DNA of 64,000 nt from Bacteroidaceae bacterium (GTDB lineage Bacteria > Bacteroidota > Bacteroidia > Bacteroidales > Bacteroidaceae): assembly GCA_017507105.1 (NCBI GenBank), contig JAFWBM010000004.1, positions 1 through 64,000 of the forward strand. Reading direction: 5' to 3'. The notes below the pieces were generated by a model. That model had not been told where the DNA came from, did no database searches, and worked only from the letters and a program-made list of their open reading frames with translations. Below are positions 43,065 through 53,480 of this stretch, piece after piece; positions within the stretch are counted from its first letter, which is position 1; every line of letters starts with the position of its first letter. The position numbers and the translations under genes were made by a program.

Positions 43065-46000
43065 ATGCGTATGTTAAAACACCGATTAAGGAAGTTGAGT
43101 ATTGCTGCTTTTCTTATCTTTTGCGTCTCCCTGTCGGGTGGAATTCTATCATCATGTGAGGATATCCTAGATGACTATCCACTAGATGACAGCCGTCCAT
43201 CGTGGTTAGGTGAAAGTATATATGAATTTCTTAAAAAGGGAGGTGGTGGCAGTACATATAACAATACTGTTGCTCTTATTGACAAGCTTGAGTATGACAC
43301 GGTACTGTCTCGTACAGGTAGTAAGACCCTTTTTGTTGCCGATGACTCGGCCTATGCAGAGTTCTTTAAGAATAATAAGTGGAATGTAAGTTCTGTAGAT
43401 GAACTTTCTAATTCACAGATGAAAATACTGTTATTCGGTTCCATGCTTGATAATGCCTATCTGCTTGATATGATGTCGAGTCTTCCGGGTAATCCTCCTA
43501 TTGAGAACTCGTGTCTACGTCGTACAACCTCTCTTTCATCGGCCGACTCTATACCATTCTTTGCAACAGGAATGGGGCAAGGACGTGATATTCCTCGAAA
43601 CAATAGTAATTGGGATAAGTTCCGTGCTGAAAAAGGTGGTAATGGCCTTTTGTTGGCACTTGACGGGAATGCTCCAATGATGGTACACTTCCTAAGAGAA
43701 TTCATTAAGGCTAAAGATATAACATCAGAGGATGTGAATATTCTCTTCAATGCTCCTAAAGGTACATCTCGTACTGGTAACGAGGCTTTCGTATATCAGA
43801 ATCAGGTGTTGCCGAACGGTATCAGTTATGATGATTATTCTGACGACACTCTTACTGTTACATGTAAGAATGGATATGTATATAAGATGGATGGTGTGCT
43901 GTTGCCTCCTTCCAATATGGCGCAGGAACTTCGTGAGCATCCCGATACAAAGATATTCAGTTATTTGGTAGATAGGTTCAGTGCACCGGTCTATTCACCT
44001 TCGGTTTCAGAGGAGTATAACTATATAAATAAAACAAAGGATAGTGTCTATGTTCTCCGTTATCTCAACTACTCTGATAACTATCCTTTGCAGAAGGTGG
44101 TTGATAATCGCATTTTGGAGTACAATATCGAGAATGAGTCGGAACTCCTAAAATTCGATCCGGGATGGAACCATATAAAAAACGGTTCTACAGATTCCCG
44201 CTCTGATATGTCGGCTATATATGTTCCTAATGACGAGCATATGTTTCGATTCTTTGGACCCGGTGGCGCAGGAGAGTTTCTTATAGGTCTATACGCATCA
44301 CCTGAGGCTATCGCTAAGATTGATGAATCAAATCCTCTCTCTATCATTGATGCTCTCGACTATATACCAAATCAGATTATAGCATCGTTTGTAAACAACC
44401 TTATGCGTCCTTCGTTTGTAGGATCAGTGCCCAGCAAGTTCCACCTTGTACAGAATGACAGTTTTGAGGAATTAGGTATAAAACCCAATGATGTTCAAGA
44501 GTGTGTTGTTGCAAATAACGGTGTCATATATGTCTTGAACAATGTATTTGGCCCCGATGAGTTCCGTTCTGTTTCTGCGCCTCCTCTTTATATGAGGAAC
44601 ATGACTATAATGAAACAGATGATAGACAAGTTGGGCTACGACTCTTATCTTCTGGCAATGGATGCAGTTTACACTCTTTTGGTACCCGATAATGAATATT
44701 TTATCTATTACGATCCTATATCGGCCGAGACAGAAGTCCCCATTGCTTATAAGTTCTTCTATGATAACAAGAGTGGTGTTATGGCTAATGATACTGTTCC
44801 GGCAGTGAAATTATGGGCCAAGAGATATATCTATGATCCCAAAACATATGAGCTTGGCGATACATTGGAGGGTTATGCAATAGAAGGTCGTGAGGTAATT
44901 ACTAAGCATAATGAGTATACTGCATCCACCCATTTCAAATGGGATAAAGATGGTAATAATGCATCACCTGAGAATTTCTTGTCAAACCGTCTTAAAGACT
45001 TGCTTGAATATCTTATTATAATAGGTAATGTCGAGAACAGCAGTAATAAGTATCATCAGTCCAAGGGTTATGGCTCAATTAGATGCGAGGTTAGAAATAC
45101 AGATGCCAACAATCTGGATATAAAATTCTATGGAGGAGCCAATCTTGAAACAGGAACTGCTGTGAAGGTGGCTGAACGCTATTCTCAGGCTAACGGAGTT
45201 ACATATTGTACTGTTTCAGATAATGATGACAATATGTCATCGGGTATTCCTGCACCGCCTACACAGACTGTGTATCGTAGAATGAATCCCGACAGTTCCA
45301 AAGTTGAGGGTTTCAGGGATTTCTTCAACCTCTGTGTCGGTAATGTGTATGAAGAGGATGGCATTACTCCTCTCTCATCAATAGAGGGAATGCTTGATAT
45401 TATTTATTCAGAGGAGGATAAAGATCTGATAAGCGAAATAGACAGTCTGAACAAGTATTCTGTATTTACATCATTAACTAACTCAAAAACCGGACGTTAT
45501 ATACCACGTGATTTTGCAGTGCCATTCTTCAATACATATCACTATACAGTATATGTACCTACAAACGAATCTCTGCAGAAGGCCTATGATAATGGACTTC
45601 CAACATGGAAAGAGGTTTACAACGAGCTTGTAGATACTTTGGATGGTGTCAGCAAAAGGGGCAAGGCCTTGTCCTATATCCGTCTTATAAATAATTTTGC
45701 GCGTTATCACTTCCAGGATAATTCTCTGTTTGTTGATAATGAGATAAGCGCAGGCAAATATGAGACTTCGGCTATCAACTATGAATCGGATCAGTTCTAT
45801 GAGGTCTCTGTCTCATCGGCAAGTTCGGCAAATGGAACAACTATCGAAATAACAGATGGCCTGAATAACAAGGCAGAGGTGCTTAATACAGCAGGCGGTG
45901 AGGGACAGAGTTGGAATGTTATGGCACGCGATCTGCTTATGTTCTGTCGCTCAGCAGGTGAGATGCAAAATACACCGGCATTTGCAATATATCTTGAAAC

Positions 46001-46460
46001 AGCCTCTTATGCGGTTCTGCATCAGATAAACAATATTCTTGAAAATAAAGGGCTGTATGGATATGACGGTACATATAAGCGTTTTGCAAATGATGGTGAA
46101 CTAGTGGATACCATGAGAGTTTCAGGCATGCAGGGTTCACTTGATGATGGACGCTATCTTGTTGCCGATAAGGGAACTATCTTGGACGAGTTGTCTGATG
46201 GTTCGTATGCCTACAAGCGTATAGGATTCCTTATGAGAAAGACATCGAATGATAACAGAATGAAATGGGAAGAGTATGTATTAAATAGTCGTAATGAGAA
46301 GGTCCTCATAGATAATGATGGTTACCTTCGTAAAGAGGTTCCTAATTACGAAGACGATAAGGTAGTATCATATTCCTATCCGTTTGCAGATGCTGATGGC
46401 AATACAAGCAGTATACCTGTGTTGAAGGTCGATAATGAAGGCAGATTTGTATCAGAATAA
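43065..46460 (+). CDS. Large FAS1 (fasciclin) domain lipoprotein
   Basis: The 1,131-residue product has a lipoprotein signal with SGGILSSC (Cys at 31), so it is probably displayed on the outer membrane. Three or four FAS1-like regions are visible from recurring motifs: residues 65-100 (LEYDTVLSRTGSKTLFVADD), 380-400 (MSAIYVPNDEHMF), 505-550 (ALLVPDNEYF-like stretch YTLLVPDNEYFIYYD) and 815-870 (YHYTVYVPTNESLQKAYDNG). FAS1 domains bind proteins, lipids or glycans in many adhesion proteins. It is the first gene of a six-gene operon and immediately precedes a SusC/SusD pair, the place where surface glycan-binding proteins often sit. The ligand is unknown. Confidence 0.82.
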   Translation: MRMLKHRLRKLSIAAFLIFCVSLSGGILSSCEDILDDYPLDDSRPSWLGESIYEFLKKGGGGSTYNNTVALIDKLEYDTVLSRTGSKTLFVADDSAYAEFFKNNKWNVSSVDELSNSQMKILLFGSMLDNAYLLDMMSSLPGNPPIENSCLRRTTSLSSADSIPFFATGMGQGRDIPRNNSNWDKFRAEKGGNGLLLALDGNAPMMVHFLREFIKAKDITSEDVNILFNAPKGTSRTGNEAFVYQNQVLPNGISYDDYSDDTLTVTCKNGYVYKMDGVLLPPSNMAQELREHPDTKIFSYLVDRFSAPVYSPSVSEEYNYINKTKDSVYVLRYLNYSDNYPLQKVVDNRILEYNIENESELLKFDPGWNHIKNGSTDSRSDMSAIYVPNDEHMFRFFGPGGAGEFLIGLYASPEAIAKIDESNPLSIIDALDYIPNQIIASFVNNLMRPSFVGSVPSKFHLVQNDSFEELGIKPNDVQECVVANNGVIYVLNNVFGPDEFRSVSAPPLYMRNMTIMKQMIDKLGYDSYLLAMDAVYTLLVPDNEYFIYYDPISAETEVPIAYKFFYDNKSGVMANDTVPAVKLWAKRYIYDPKTYELGDTLEGYAIEGREVITKHNEYTASTHFKWDKDGNNASPENFLSNRLKDLLEYLIIIGNVENSSNKYHQSKGYGSIRCEVRNTDANNLDIKFYGGANLETGTAVKVAERYSQANGVTYCTVSDNDDNMSSGIPAPPTQTVYRRMNPDSSKVEGFRDFFNLCVGNVYEEDGITPLSSIEGMLDIIYSEEDKDLISEIDSLNKYSVFTSLTNSKTGRYIPRDFAVPFFNTYHYTVYVPTNESLQKAYDNGLPTWKEVYNELVDTLDGVSKRGKALSYIRLINNFARYHFQDNSLFVDNEISAGKYETSAINYESDQFYEVSVSSASSANGTTIEITDGLNNKAEVLNTAGGEGQSWNVMARDLLMFCRSAGEMQNTPAFAIYLETASYAVLHQINNILENKGLYGYDGTYKRFANDGELVDTMRVSGMQGSLDDGRYLVADKGTILDELSDGSYAYKRIGFLMRKTSNDNRMKWEEYVLNSRNEKVLIDNDGYLRKEVPNYEDDKVVSYSYPFADADGNTSSIPVLKVDNEGRFVSE

Positions 46461-46471
46461 AGAATGAAGTC

Positions 46472-49400
46472 ATGATAAAGGTAAAACAGCTATTGATGCT
46501 TGCACTATGTTGCATTGCGACACTTTCGGCTTTTGCGCAAAAGAGTGCACGTATTTCGGGTAATGTGTTTTCTGCATCCGAAGGCCCGTTAATGATGGTA
46601 AATGTCACCGAACGTGACAAGAGCGACCGTATTATAGAGGCTGCTGTAACGGATATGGAGGGTAACTTCTCGATGGTGGTAAAGAATACAAGCAACCGTC
46701 TAGAGATTTCGTATATAGGTTACAAGACTGTAAAACTTGATATAGGCTCACGTACGGTATTCAATGTGGAACTTGTAGAGGATAACCTTATAGAGGAGGT
46801 TGTTATTACTGCAAAGTCGCGTACTCGAAACGGAGCTCTTGAGATTCTCGATCGAGAGGTATCTTCTGCAACACAGAAATTTGAAATGAGCGAGATGGAA
46901 GGTCTCTCGTTTGCCTCTGTCGATGAGGCTTTGCAGGGACAGATTGCCGGTCTTGATGTCGTCTTTTCGAGCGGCGACTTAGGCTCGGGGACACAGATGC
47001 GTCTGCGTGGTACCTCAAGTATTTCGGGTAACGCCGAGCCTCTTATTGTTGTGAACGATAATATATGGGAAATGCCTCAGGAAGAGGTCAGTTCTTTTGA
47101 TTTTACCAATCTCAATAACGAACAGTTCTCGGAGTTGCTTTCTGTAAACCCCGATGATATAGAGTCAATCGAGGTTCTTAAGGATGCTGCCTCTTGTGCC
47201 ATCTGGGGTTCACGTGGTGCAAACGGTGTTATCAAAATAAAGACTAAACGCGGTCATAGAGGTAAGACTCGTGTAAACTTTTCTATTAAGTTCAAAGATA
47301 AATGGATTCCTAAGGGACTTAATCTTCTCAATGGTGATGACTATACGATGTTGTTGAAGGAGTCGCATTTCAACCCCTCACAGACACAGACTGATATTCC
47401 TGAGATAAATTACGATCCTAATTTTAATCAGTACCAGAACTTTAATGAGAATACCGATTGGGTAGATGCCGTTACCAAGCATGGTTATCGCAATGAATAT
47501 AGTGTGAACCTTACCGGAGGTGGTGAGAAAGCTACTTTCCGAATTTCGGGTGCATACACAAACGAGACCGGTACAATTATTCAGCAGTATCTAGAGACCT
47601 ATTCTTCACGTCTTGCACTCGATTATTATGTGTCTGATCGCATTAAGGTGATGACCGAATTTGCATTCTCATATACGAACAATGAGAAGAACTATGATGA
47701 CCTTTTGGCTATTTCTCAGAAGATTATGCCTAATATGAGCATCTGGTATCAGAATCAAGAGGGTGTCAATACTCCCGATTACTATAAGATGCTTTCTAAT
47801 GCAAGCAGCACTTTTAATGATGACCAAAAGAAATTCAAGAATCCGATAGCGCTTGGTAATCTTGCACAGAACGATCAGGAGAGCTATAGTGTAAGTCCTC
47901 AAATAACCCTTGAGTATAACCTCTTGGGCTTGGATGATGATGAGACCCAGTTGAAATATCGTGGGCTTGTATATATGAATGCGGCAACGCTCTCCAACTC
48001 GAAATTCCTTCCGGCTTCACTTACAAATAGTGACTGGACCGGTGAAGAGGTAAATACGGCTTCGGTGTACGACAGCAAGTCATTGCAGTTCACAACACGT
48101 CATCAATTGGTGTTCACTCCTTATCTTGGTAATCCCGACCACTATCTGACAATGTCGGGACAGTTCGAAATGAACACAAGTAACAGTACAACTCAGAATC
48201 AGGAAACATACGGACTTCCAAATGGATTCAACAGTACAACTATTGGCTCGTATCTTTCAAAAGCAACGACAACAAAAGGACAATCGAGAAGCTTGAACTT
48301 CACATATCAGTCGCACTACTCATACAAGTCTAAATATGTGCTTGGTATTGCTGTACGTGGTGAGGGACATACGCAGTTTGGTGAAGACCGTAAGTGGACT
48401 GTTTTCCCATCAGTGTCGGGACGTTGGAATATTTCAGATGAGTCTTGGATGCAATGGGCAAAACCGGTTCTCTCTATGTTATCAATACGTCCCAGCTATG
48501 GTTGGGCCGGAAACGTTCCCGGACAAGAGTATCTCATGTATACAAAATATACCCCCGGAGGAAGCTATCTTGGTATAACAGGTTTCAATCAGGGCGGAAT
48601 ACGTTTGAGCGATTTGCGTGCATCGGATAAACGTGAGTTCAACATTGGTTCCGACTTTGGTCTTTTTGAGGATCTTATTTCTGGTTCATTCAACTACTAT
48701 CTCAGTGTAACAAAAGACCAGTTGATGCAAAATTATAGTATTCCTACCTCTACCGGCCATGAAAAGTTGGCATATAAGAATACAGGTGCAGTTGAAAACT
48801 CGGGATGGGAGTTCAACATTAATGTCAATAGAGTGAAAATAGCAAAGGACTTTACATTTAGCGCCTATTTCAACGTCGGTCAGAACTTCAATGAAGTGAC
48901 CGAGATGGAGGCTAGTGTGCTTAAGAACAATAACCCTGATTACGATTTCAAGAACGGTTCATATCTAGGTCGTATTCAGATAGGTAATCCCTTGGCGTCT
49001 ATATACGGATTCCGATACAAGGGCGTGTATCGTTACAGCTATAAGAACTGGAGAAAGGCTTTGGATGAAGAGGCTAATGGACGTGACGGCTCATGTCCCA
49101 TCGTGCGTGATGCAAACGGTAACGTAGTTTATCAAGCAGATGGTACTCCTAAACCAATGGTCTTTAATTATGATTTGGAAACAGGTAATTATACATACCG
49201 CTTCAATGGCGGAGATGCTATATACGAGGATATTAACCACGATGGAAATATAAATGAATTGGATCTGGTATATCTGGGCAATTCTAACCCTAAGGCTCAA
49301 GGAGGTTTTGGATTCACATTCAACTACAAAAGACTCTCTTTAAAGACTAATTTCTCATATCGTTGGGATGTGGATGTGATAAACAGTGCCCGCATGGATG

Positions 49401-49777
49401 TTGAGAATATGTTTGGTAACAACAACCAGAGTGATGCTGTTAACTGGCGCTGGCGTAAAGAGGGAGATATTACAATAATACCTCGTGCCCTTAAGAATCA
49501 TGGATATAACTACTTGGGTAGTGACAGATTTGTCGAGGATGCCTCTTATCTGCGTCTCTCGTACATGCAATTATCATATAGCTTTGACAAGAAAGTGCTT
49601 AAGAAGTTTGGTCTAGAGTCGCTTACTATGTATGCGTCAGCCGACAACCTCTTCTTCCTGACAAAATATACAGGTCTTGACCCGGAGGTCTCTGCCGGTG
49701 CTTGGGGACGTGCATATGATGGAGCCAAGACACCGCGTTCTCGCTCATATACTCTCTCACTATCTGTTGGATTCTAA
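46472..49777 (+). CDS. SusC/RagA family TonB-dependent outer-membrane transporter (first)
   Basis: The 1,101-residue product has a signal peptide (ending LSAFAQ), a carboxypeptidase-regulatory-like beta-sandwich (about 26-100, ARISGNVFSASEGPLMMVNV), a TonB box-like EEVVITA near 112, a plug domain with DDIESIEVLKDAASCAIWGS near 230, and a C-terminal beta-barrel ending in LSLSVGF with the terminal Phe. It imports large substrates with its SusD lid, powered by TonB. It starts 11 bp after the FAS1 gene and ends 18 bp before its SusD. No enzyme genes are in the operon. Confidence 0.95.
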   Translation: MIKVKQLLMLALCCIATLSAFAQKSARISGNVFSASEGPLMMVNVTERDKSDRIIEAAVTDMEGNFSMVVKNTSNRLEISYIGYKTVKLDIGSRTVFNVELVEDNLIEEVVITAKSRTRNGALEILDREVSSATQKFEMSEMEGLSFASVDEALQGQIAGLDVVFSSGDLGSGTQMRLRGTSSISGNAEPLIVVNDNIWEMPQEEVSSFDFTNLNNEQFSELLSVNPDDIESIEVLKDAASCAIWGSRGANGVIKIKTKRGHRGKTRVNFSIKFKDKWIPKGLNLLNGDDYTMLLKESHFNPSQTQTDIPEINYDPNFNQYQNFNENTDWVDAVTKHGYRNEYSVNLTGGGEKATFRISGAYTNETGTIIQQYLETYSSRLALDYYVSDRIKVMTEFAFSYTNNEKNYDDLLAISQKIMPNMSIWYQNQEGVNTPDYYKMLSNASSTFNDDQKKFKNPIALGNLAQNDQESYSVSPQITLEYNLLGLDDDETQLKYRGLVYMNAATLSNSKFLPASLTNSDWTGEEVNTASVYDSKSLQFTTRHQLVFTPYLGNPDHYLTMSGQFEMNTSNSTTQNQETYGLPNGFNSTTIGSYLSKATTTKGQSRSLNFTYQSHYSYKSKYVLGIAVRGEGHTQFGEDRKWTVFPSVSGRWNISDESWMQWAKPVLSMLSIRPSYGWAGNVPGQEYLMYTKYTPGGSYLGITGFNQGGIRLSDLRASDKREFNIGSDFGLFEDLISGSFNYYLSVTKDQLMQNYSIPTSTGHEKLAYKNTGAVENSGWEFNINVNRVKIAKDFTFSAYFNVGQNFNEVTEMEASVLKNNNPDYDFKNGSYLGRIQIGNPLASIYGFRYKGVYRYSYKNWRKALDEEANGRDGSCPIVRDANGNVVYQADGTPKPMVFNYDLETGNYTYRFNGGDAIYEDINHDGNINELDLVYLGNSNPKAQGGFGFTFNYKRLSLKTNFSYRWDVDVINSARMDVENMFGNNNQSDAVNWRWRKEGDITIIPRALKNHGYNYLGSDRFVEDASYLRLSYMQLSYSFDKKVLKKFGLESLTMYASADNLFFLTKYTGLDPEVSAGAWGRAYDGAKTPRSRSYTLSLSVGF

Positions 49778-49795
49778 TAAATAAAGTTGGTTATT

Positions 49796-51574
49796 ATGAA
49801 AAAGATTAAAAATATATTCAGAAAGAGTCTCTCTGCAGTTCTATTTTCAGTTGCACTCCTGCTGACTTCGTGTACCGACTATCTTACAATATATCCGGCC
49901 AATGATATAATACATGAGAATTTCTGGCAGACAGCTGATGATGTGAACGGTATGTTGGCTACAAGCTATTTGCAATTGTTGAGCAAAGAGTCTATTGAGC
50001 GTATGGTCATATGGGGCGAGTTAAGAGGCGACAATATATGTGTCAGAAAAAATAACTCCCAAATAGCATACAAACATATTGTAGAGGGTAACCTTCAGGA
50101 TGATAATGAATATTGCAAGTGGGCTGTCTTTTATCGTGCGATAAATTATGCAAACATGGTACTGGAGTTTGCCCCATTGGTTCCTCAGCGCGACCCTAAT
50201 TTTACTCAAGGTGACCTTGATATTGTTATGGGCGAGATGTATGCGATGCGTGCATTGGCACATTTTTACCTTGTACGCACATTCCGCGATATACCGCTCT
50301 CTTATAAGGCCAGTTTGAATGACAGTGAATTAGGTGAGTATCCTCAAGTTCATCCTTGTGTTGCGTTGGACAGTATCATGAGTGACCTTGATAAGGCCGA
50401 TGCTCTTGTGATGCGTACCGGAGGTTTTCCGAATAGTGTAAATCCCGATTTCAACTACTCGCGTATTACGCGCGATGCAGTTCGTGCTATGAAGGCCGAT
50501 GTCAATCTGTGGCGTGCAGCTTTTGCTACATACTATCAAGGTGATGATAGTTTGAACGTTGGTAACCCCGACGATTATTATCGTCAGGTAATAGCATGCA
50601 GTGACTCTGTCATAAATTCATACGTGTCGAGAATTTCCAAATTCTATAAAGAACACAAGGTAAAGATTGAAGCAGGTCCTGGCACAGAGAATCCTTATTA
50701 CCTATCCAACAACAGTATAAGCAAAGTTGAACCGAAACGTTCTTCGGTATATGACAACTTATTTGGTTCCGGCAAGTATTTTACATCCAGCACGGCGATA
50801 TCATCACGAGGAGAGATTCTCTTCGAACTTAAGTTTGATGAGACTAGAAACGTGAACACAGCCATCAGCGAGCTTTATGGCAACGCAAAAGACAAACTTG
50901 GCGCCATGTGTGTCAATAGAAATTATGTAAGGAATACAACCGATAATATATACAAGAAGAGTGACCTGCGTGTATATTCATATACAGATATAGAGAATCT
51001 GGGTGCAGAAAATGTCAATGAGTCGGGTGTTCCCGAAGATATAGGTATAGCCAAGTATACATATGAGAATTCTCCTGCATATAATAGTCTTCAGCGTTCA
51101 AAGGATAATTTCGATGCTAATTGGGTAATATATCGTCTTACAGATGTGATGCTTATGAAGGCCGAGGCCCTTGTGCATCTCTCATCTGCAGGTAGCAAAG
51201 AATTTGGCGAGGCATTTAAACTTGTAAAGACGATAAACTACCGTTCTTTATCAAGTGAGGCAGATTCTTTAAGGATTGCAAATTATCCGAATAAAGAGAG
51301 TATGGCGCAGCTTGTTCTTGACGAGCGCGTAAGGGAATTGGCATTTGAGGGTAAAAGATGGTACGACCTTGTACGTGTGGCATTGCGCGATAAGTCAACA
51401 GCAAATATCCTTTTCGTTGCCGATAAGGTTGAAGGTGCCTCAAGTGCAGTACGTAAAAAGATGCAGTCTATACATACAATTTTCTTTCCTATAGCAGAGA
51501 GTGAGATGAATGTTAACAGTCTGCTTGTGCAGAATCCTGCTTACGAGACCTCTTCCTCAATAGAACAGAATTAA
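49796..51574 (+). CDS. SusD/RagB family surface lipoprotein (first)
   Basis: The 592-residue product has a lipoprotein signal (LLLTSC), an N-terminal SusD helical region (IYPANDIIHENFWQTADDVN), the segment GELRGDNICVR, and the typical MYAMRALAHFYLVRTFRDIP, followed by the C-terminal VLDERVRELAFEGKRWYDLV and IFFPIAESEMNVN. SusD proteins cap the SusC barrel and bind the substrate. The frame extends to TTG at 49787; the ATG at 49796 is chosen. Partner of the SusC at 46472. Confidence 0.95.
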   Translation: MKKIKNIFRKSLSAVLFSVALLLTSCTDYLTIYPANDIIHENFWQTADDVNGMLATSYLQLLSKESIERMVIWGELRGDNICVRKNNSQIAYKHIVEGNLQDDNEYCKWAVFYRAINYANMVLEFAPLVPQRDPNFTQGDLDIVMGEMYAMRALAHFYLVRTFRDIPLSYKASLNDSELGEYPQVHPCVALDSIMSDLDKADALVMRTGGFPNSVNPDFNYSRITRDAVRAMKADVNLWRAAFATYYQGDDSLNVGNPDDYYRQVIACSDSVINSYVSRISKFYKEHKVKIEAGPGTENPYYLSNNSISKVEPKRSSVYDNLFGSGKYFTSSTAISSRGEILFELKFDETRNVNTAISELYGNAKDKLGAMCVNRNYVRNTTDNIYKKSDLRVYSYTDIENLGAENVNESGVPEDIGIAKYTYENSPAYNSLQRSKDNFDANWVIYRLTDVMLMKAEALVHLSSAGSKEFGEAFKLVKTINYRSLSSEADSLRIANYPNKESMAQLVLDERVRELAFEGKRWYDLVRVALRDKSTANILFVADKVEGASSAVRKKMQSIHTIFFPIAESEMNVNSLLVQNPAYETSSSIEQN

Positions 51575-51624
51575 CAGCATAAGCCCGTGAGAATAGAAAC
51601 GTTCTTGCATTAAATTATAAAGAT

Positions 51625-53445
51625 ATGAAAAAGTCATTAAGCTATAAGTATATAACAAGTTTCTCCATTGTTGCGCTTCTGTTTATTGCCACAGGATGTA
51701 ACGATGAGTGGGATAACCACTACAAGGATCATGGTGTGAACTCCAAGTTGACATTGCTCGAGGCTATGAAAATGGACAAGAATAATGAATTCAGTGATTT
51801 CCTCCAGATAACAGAGGCTTGCGGTATAAACGACTCTTTGCTGACTGCATCGCGTGTATACACTTTGTGGGCACCTGTCAATGGCACCTTTAATAAAGAT
51901 TCTTTGTTGAATTTAATAGAGACAGGTAAGAGGAGTGATGTTGTCGAGTGTTTTATATTGGGACACATGACCGAGTATCTGCACCCTGCAACCGGTGTGA
52001 AGGAAAAGAACACTCTTGTTTTGCTGAATACCAAAAAGGCCGATTTTGTAGGTAAGGATGGTGAGTATAAGTTTGACGGAATACCCCTTGTCATGGAGAG
52101 TTCCAATCAGCGTGTACGTAACGGTATATTGCATAAGATAGATGGTTCTGTCGAGTATCAAATGAATCTGTGGCAGTATTTAGCAAAAGATTCGCGTATA
52201 GATTCATTGGCCAATTATCTGCGTTCATATGATATCCGCACATTTAACGAGCATGCCAGTATACAGGGCCCCACTGTCAATGGTGAAATAACATTTATCG
52301 ACTCGGTATTCAATACCACAAACTTTTGGCTCACTACTCCTGGTGGAGCACGTGAGACATCCGGTTTCGGAAACATATCCGATGAGGACTCTCTCTATAC
52401 AATGTTTGCCTTTACAAATGATGTATGGAACGAGATGGTACCAACGGTTACCGAGTATTTCAATTTTTATGTAGGTAATGAAGATGATAGGTATAAGTTC
52501 GACTCTATACAATATGCATGGTCTCGTAAGATGTTGTGCAACTATCTTGTATTCAGTAATAGAGAACAAAGACATCTTTCCAAAGAGGTTGCAGATAAGA
52601 ATCTGCTTGCCAACTTCAGATATAGAGCCAATGGATTCCAGACAAAGACTAACAGCGTCCGTTATACTTTTCCAAAAGAGCAGTTAATGAGAGGTGTTAT
52701 TGATTCTGTTGAGATGTCAAATGGTAAACTATATATAACAGATAGTTTCAACTATTCGCCCCTAGTTCTGTGGCACGATACAATAAAGGTCGAAGGTGAG
52801 GTTGGTGGCAAGTATATCAAATATGACAATACAAATACATATATTCAGACTCTGCGTGTGACAAACTCCACCAAACACGACTCTATTCAAGGCGAGGTAT
52901 CAAACAACACCTATCTATTGGCCGGACGTGTTCAAGGCAAACATGCTCAAGTTAAGTATACTATCCCAAACACTCTCTCGAACAGTAAGTATCGTATAGG
53001 AGTGGTAATAGTGCCACCGCATATTACGAACAAGACAATGTTGCCTGAGCAGGTAAAAAAGAGCAATATCGGCGCAGTCATTGAGACAAGGGATGCTAAC
53101 GGTAAAGTAGTCTCTATATATGATACATCAAGCAATATCACTTTACCTATCCTAAATGGTATAAAAGGTGGTTTGCAGAATGATGCAACGCGTATTGATA
53201 CAGTATATCTATACGATATAGCGCTTGATAGAAAAAATAACTATAAGGTGGATTTGCGTGAGCCTGCTGTTTTTAATTTCAACTATTGTGAACGAGGCTT
53301 GGCAGTAGATTCAATAAAGACAACATTGACCCTCAAAAGCAATATAACACAAGACAGCCAGTATAATACATGGGAGCAATCGTTACGCATAGATTGTATT
53401 ATACTAGAACCTATTATTGAAAATGTTGCCGATACCCAGAAATAG
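51625..53445 (+). CDS. FAS1 (fasciclin) domain lipoprotein (second)
   Basis: The 606-residue product has a lipoprotein signal (LLFIATGC, Cys at 25) and begins with a FAS1-like domain: FSDFLQITEACGINDSLL, YTLWAPVNGTFNKDSLL and the closing RNGILHKIDG, about residues 45-170. Residues 175-330 look like a second such domain. The C-terminal half is beta-rich with no family I recognise. It starts a second FAS1-SusC-SusD block 50 bp after the first SusD, in the same orientation. It is about half the size of the first FAS1 protein and probably binds a ligand at the cell surface. Confidence 0.8.
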   Translation: MKKSLSYKYITSFSIVALLFIATGCNDEWDNHYKDHGVNSKLTLLEAMKMDKNNEFSDFLQITEACGINDSLLTASRVYTLWAPVNGTFNKDSLLNLIETGKRSDVVECFILGHMTEYLHPATGVKEKNTLVLLNTKKADFVGKDGEYKFDGIPLVMESSNQRVRNGILHKIDGSVEYQMNLWQYLAKDSRIDSLANYLRSYDIRTFNEHASIQGPTVNGEITFIDSVFNTTNFWLTTPGGARETSGFGNISDEDSLYTMFAFTNDVWNEMVPTVTEYFNFYVGNEDDRYKFDSIQYAWSRKMLCNYLVFSNREQRHLSKEVADKNLLANFRYRANGFQTKTNSVRYTFPKEQLMRGVIDSVEMSNGKLYITDSFNYSPLVLWHDTIKVEGEVGGKYIKYDNTNTYIQTLRVTNSTKHDSIQGEVSNNTYLLAGRVQGKHAQVKYTIPNTLSNSKYRIGVVIVPPHITNKTMLPEQVKKSNIGAVIETRDANGKVVSIYDTSSNITLPILNGIKGGLQNDATRIDTVYLYDIALDRKNNYKVDLREPAVFNFNYCERGLAVDSIKTTLTLKSNITQDSQYNTWEQSLRIDCIILEPIIENVADTQK

Positions 53446-53480
53446 AGTAAGGGGCAAGAATCAAATTGTACTACGAAAAA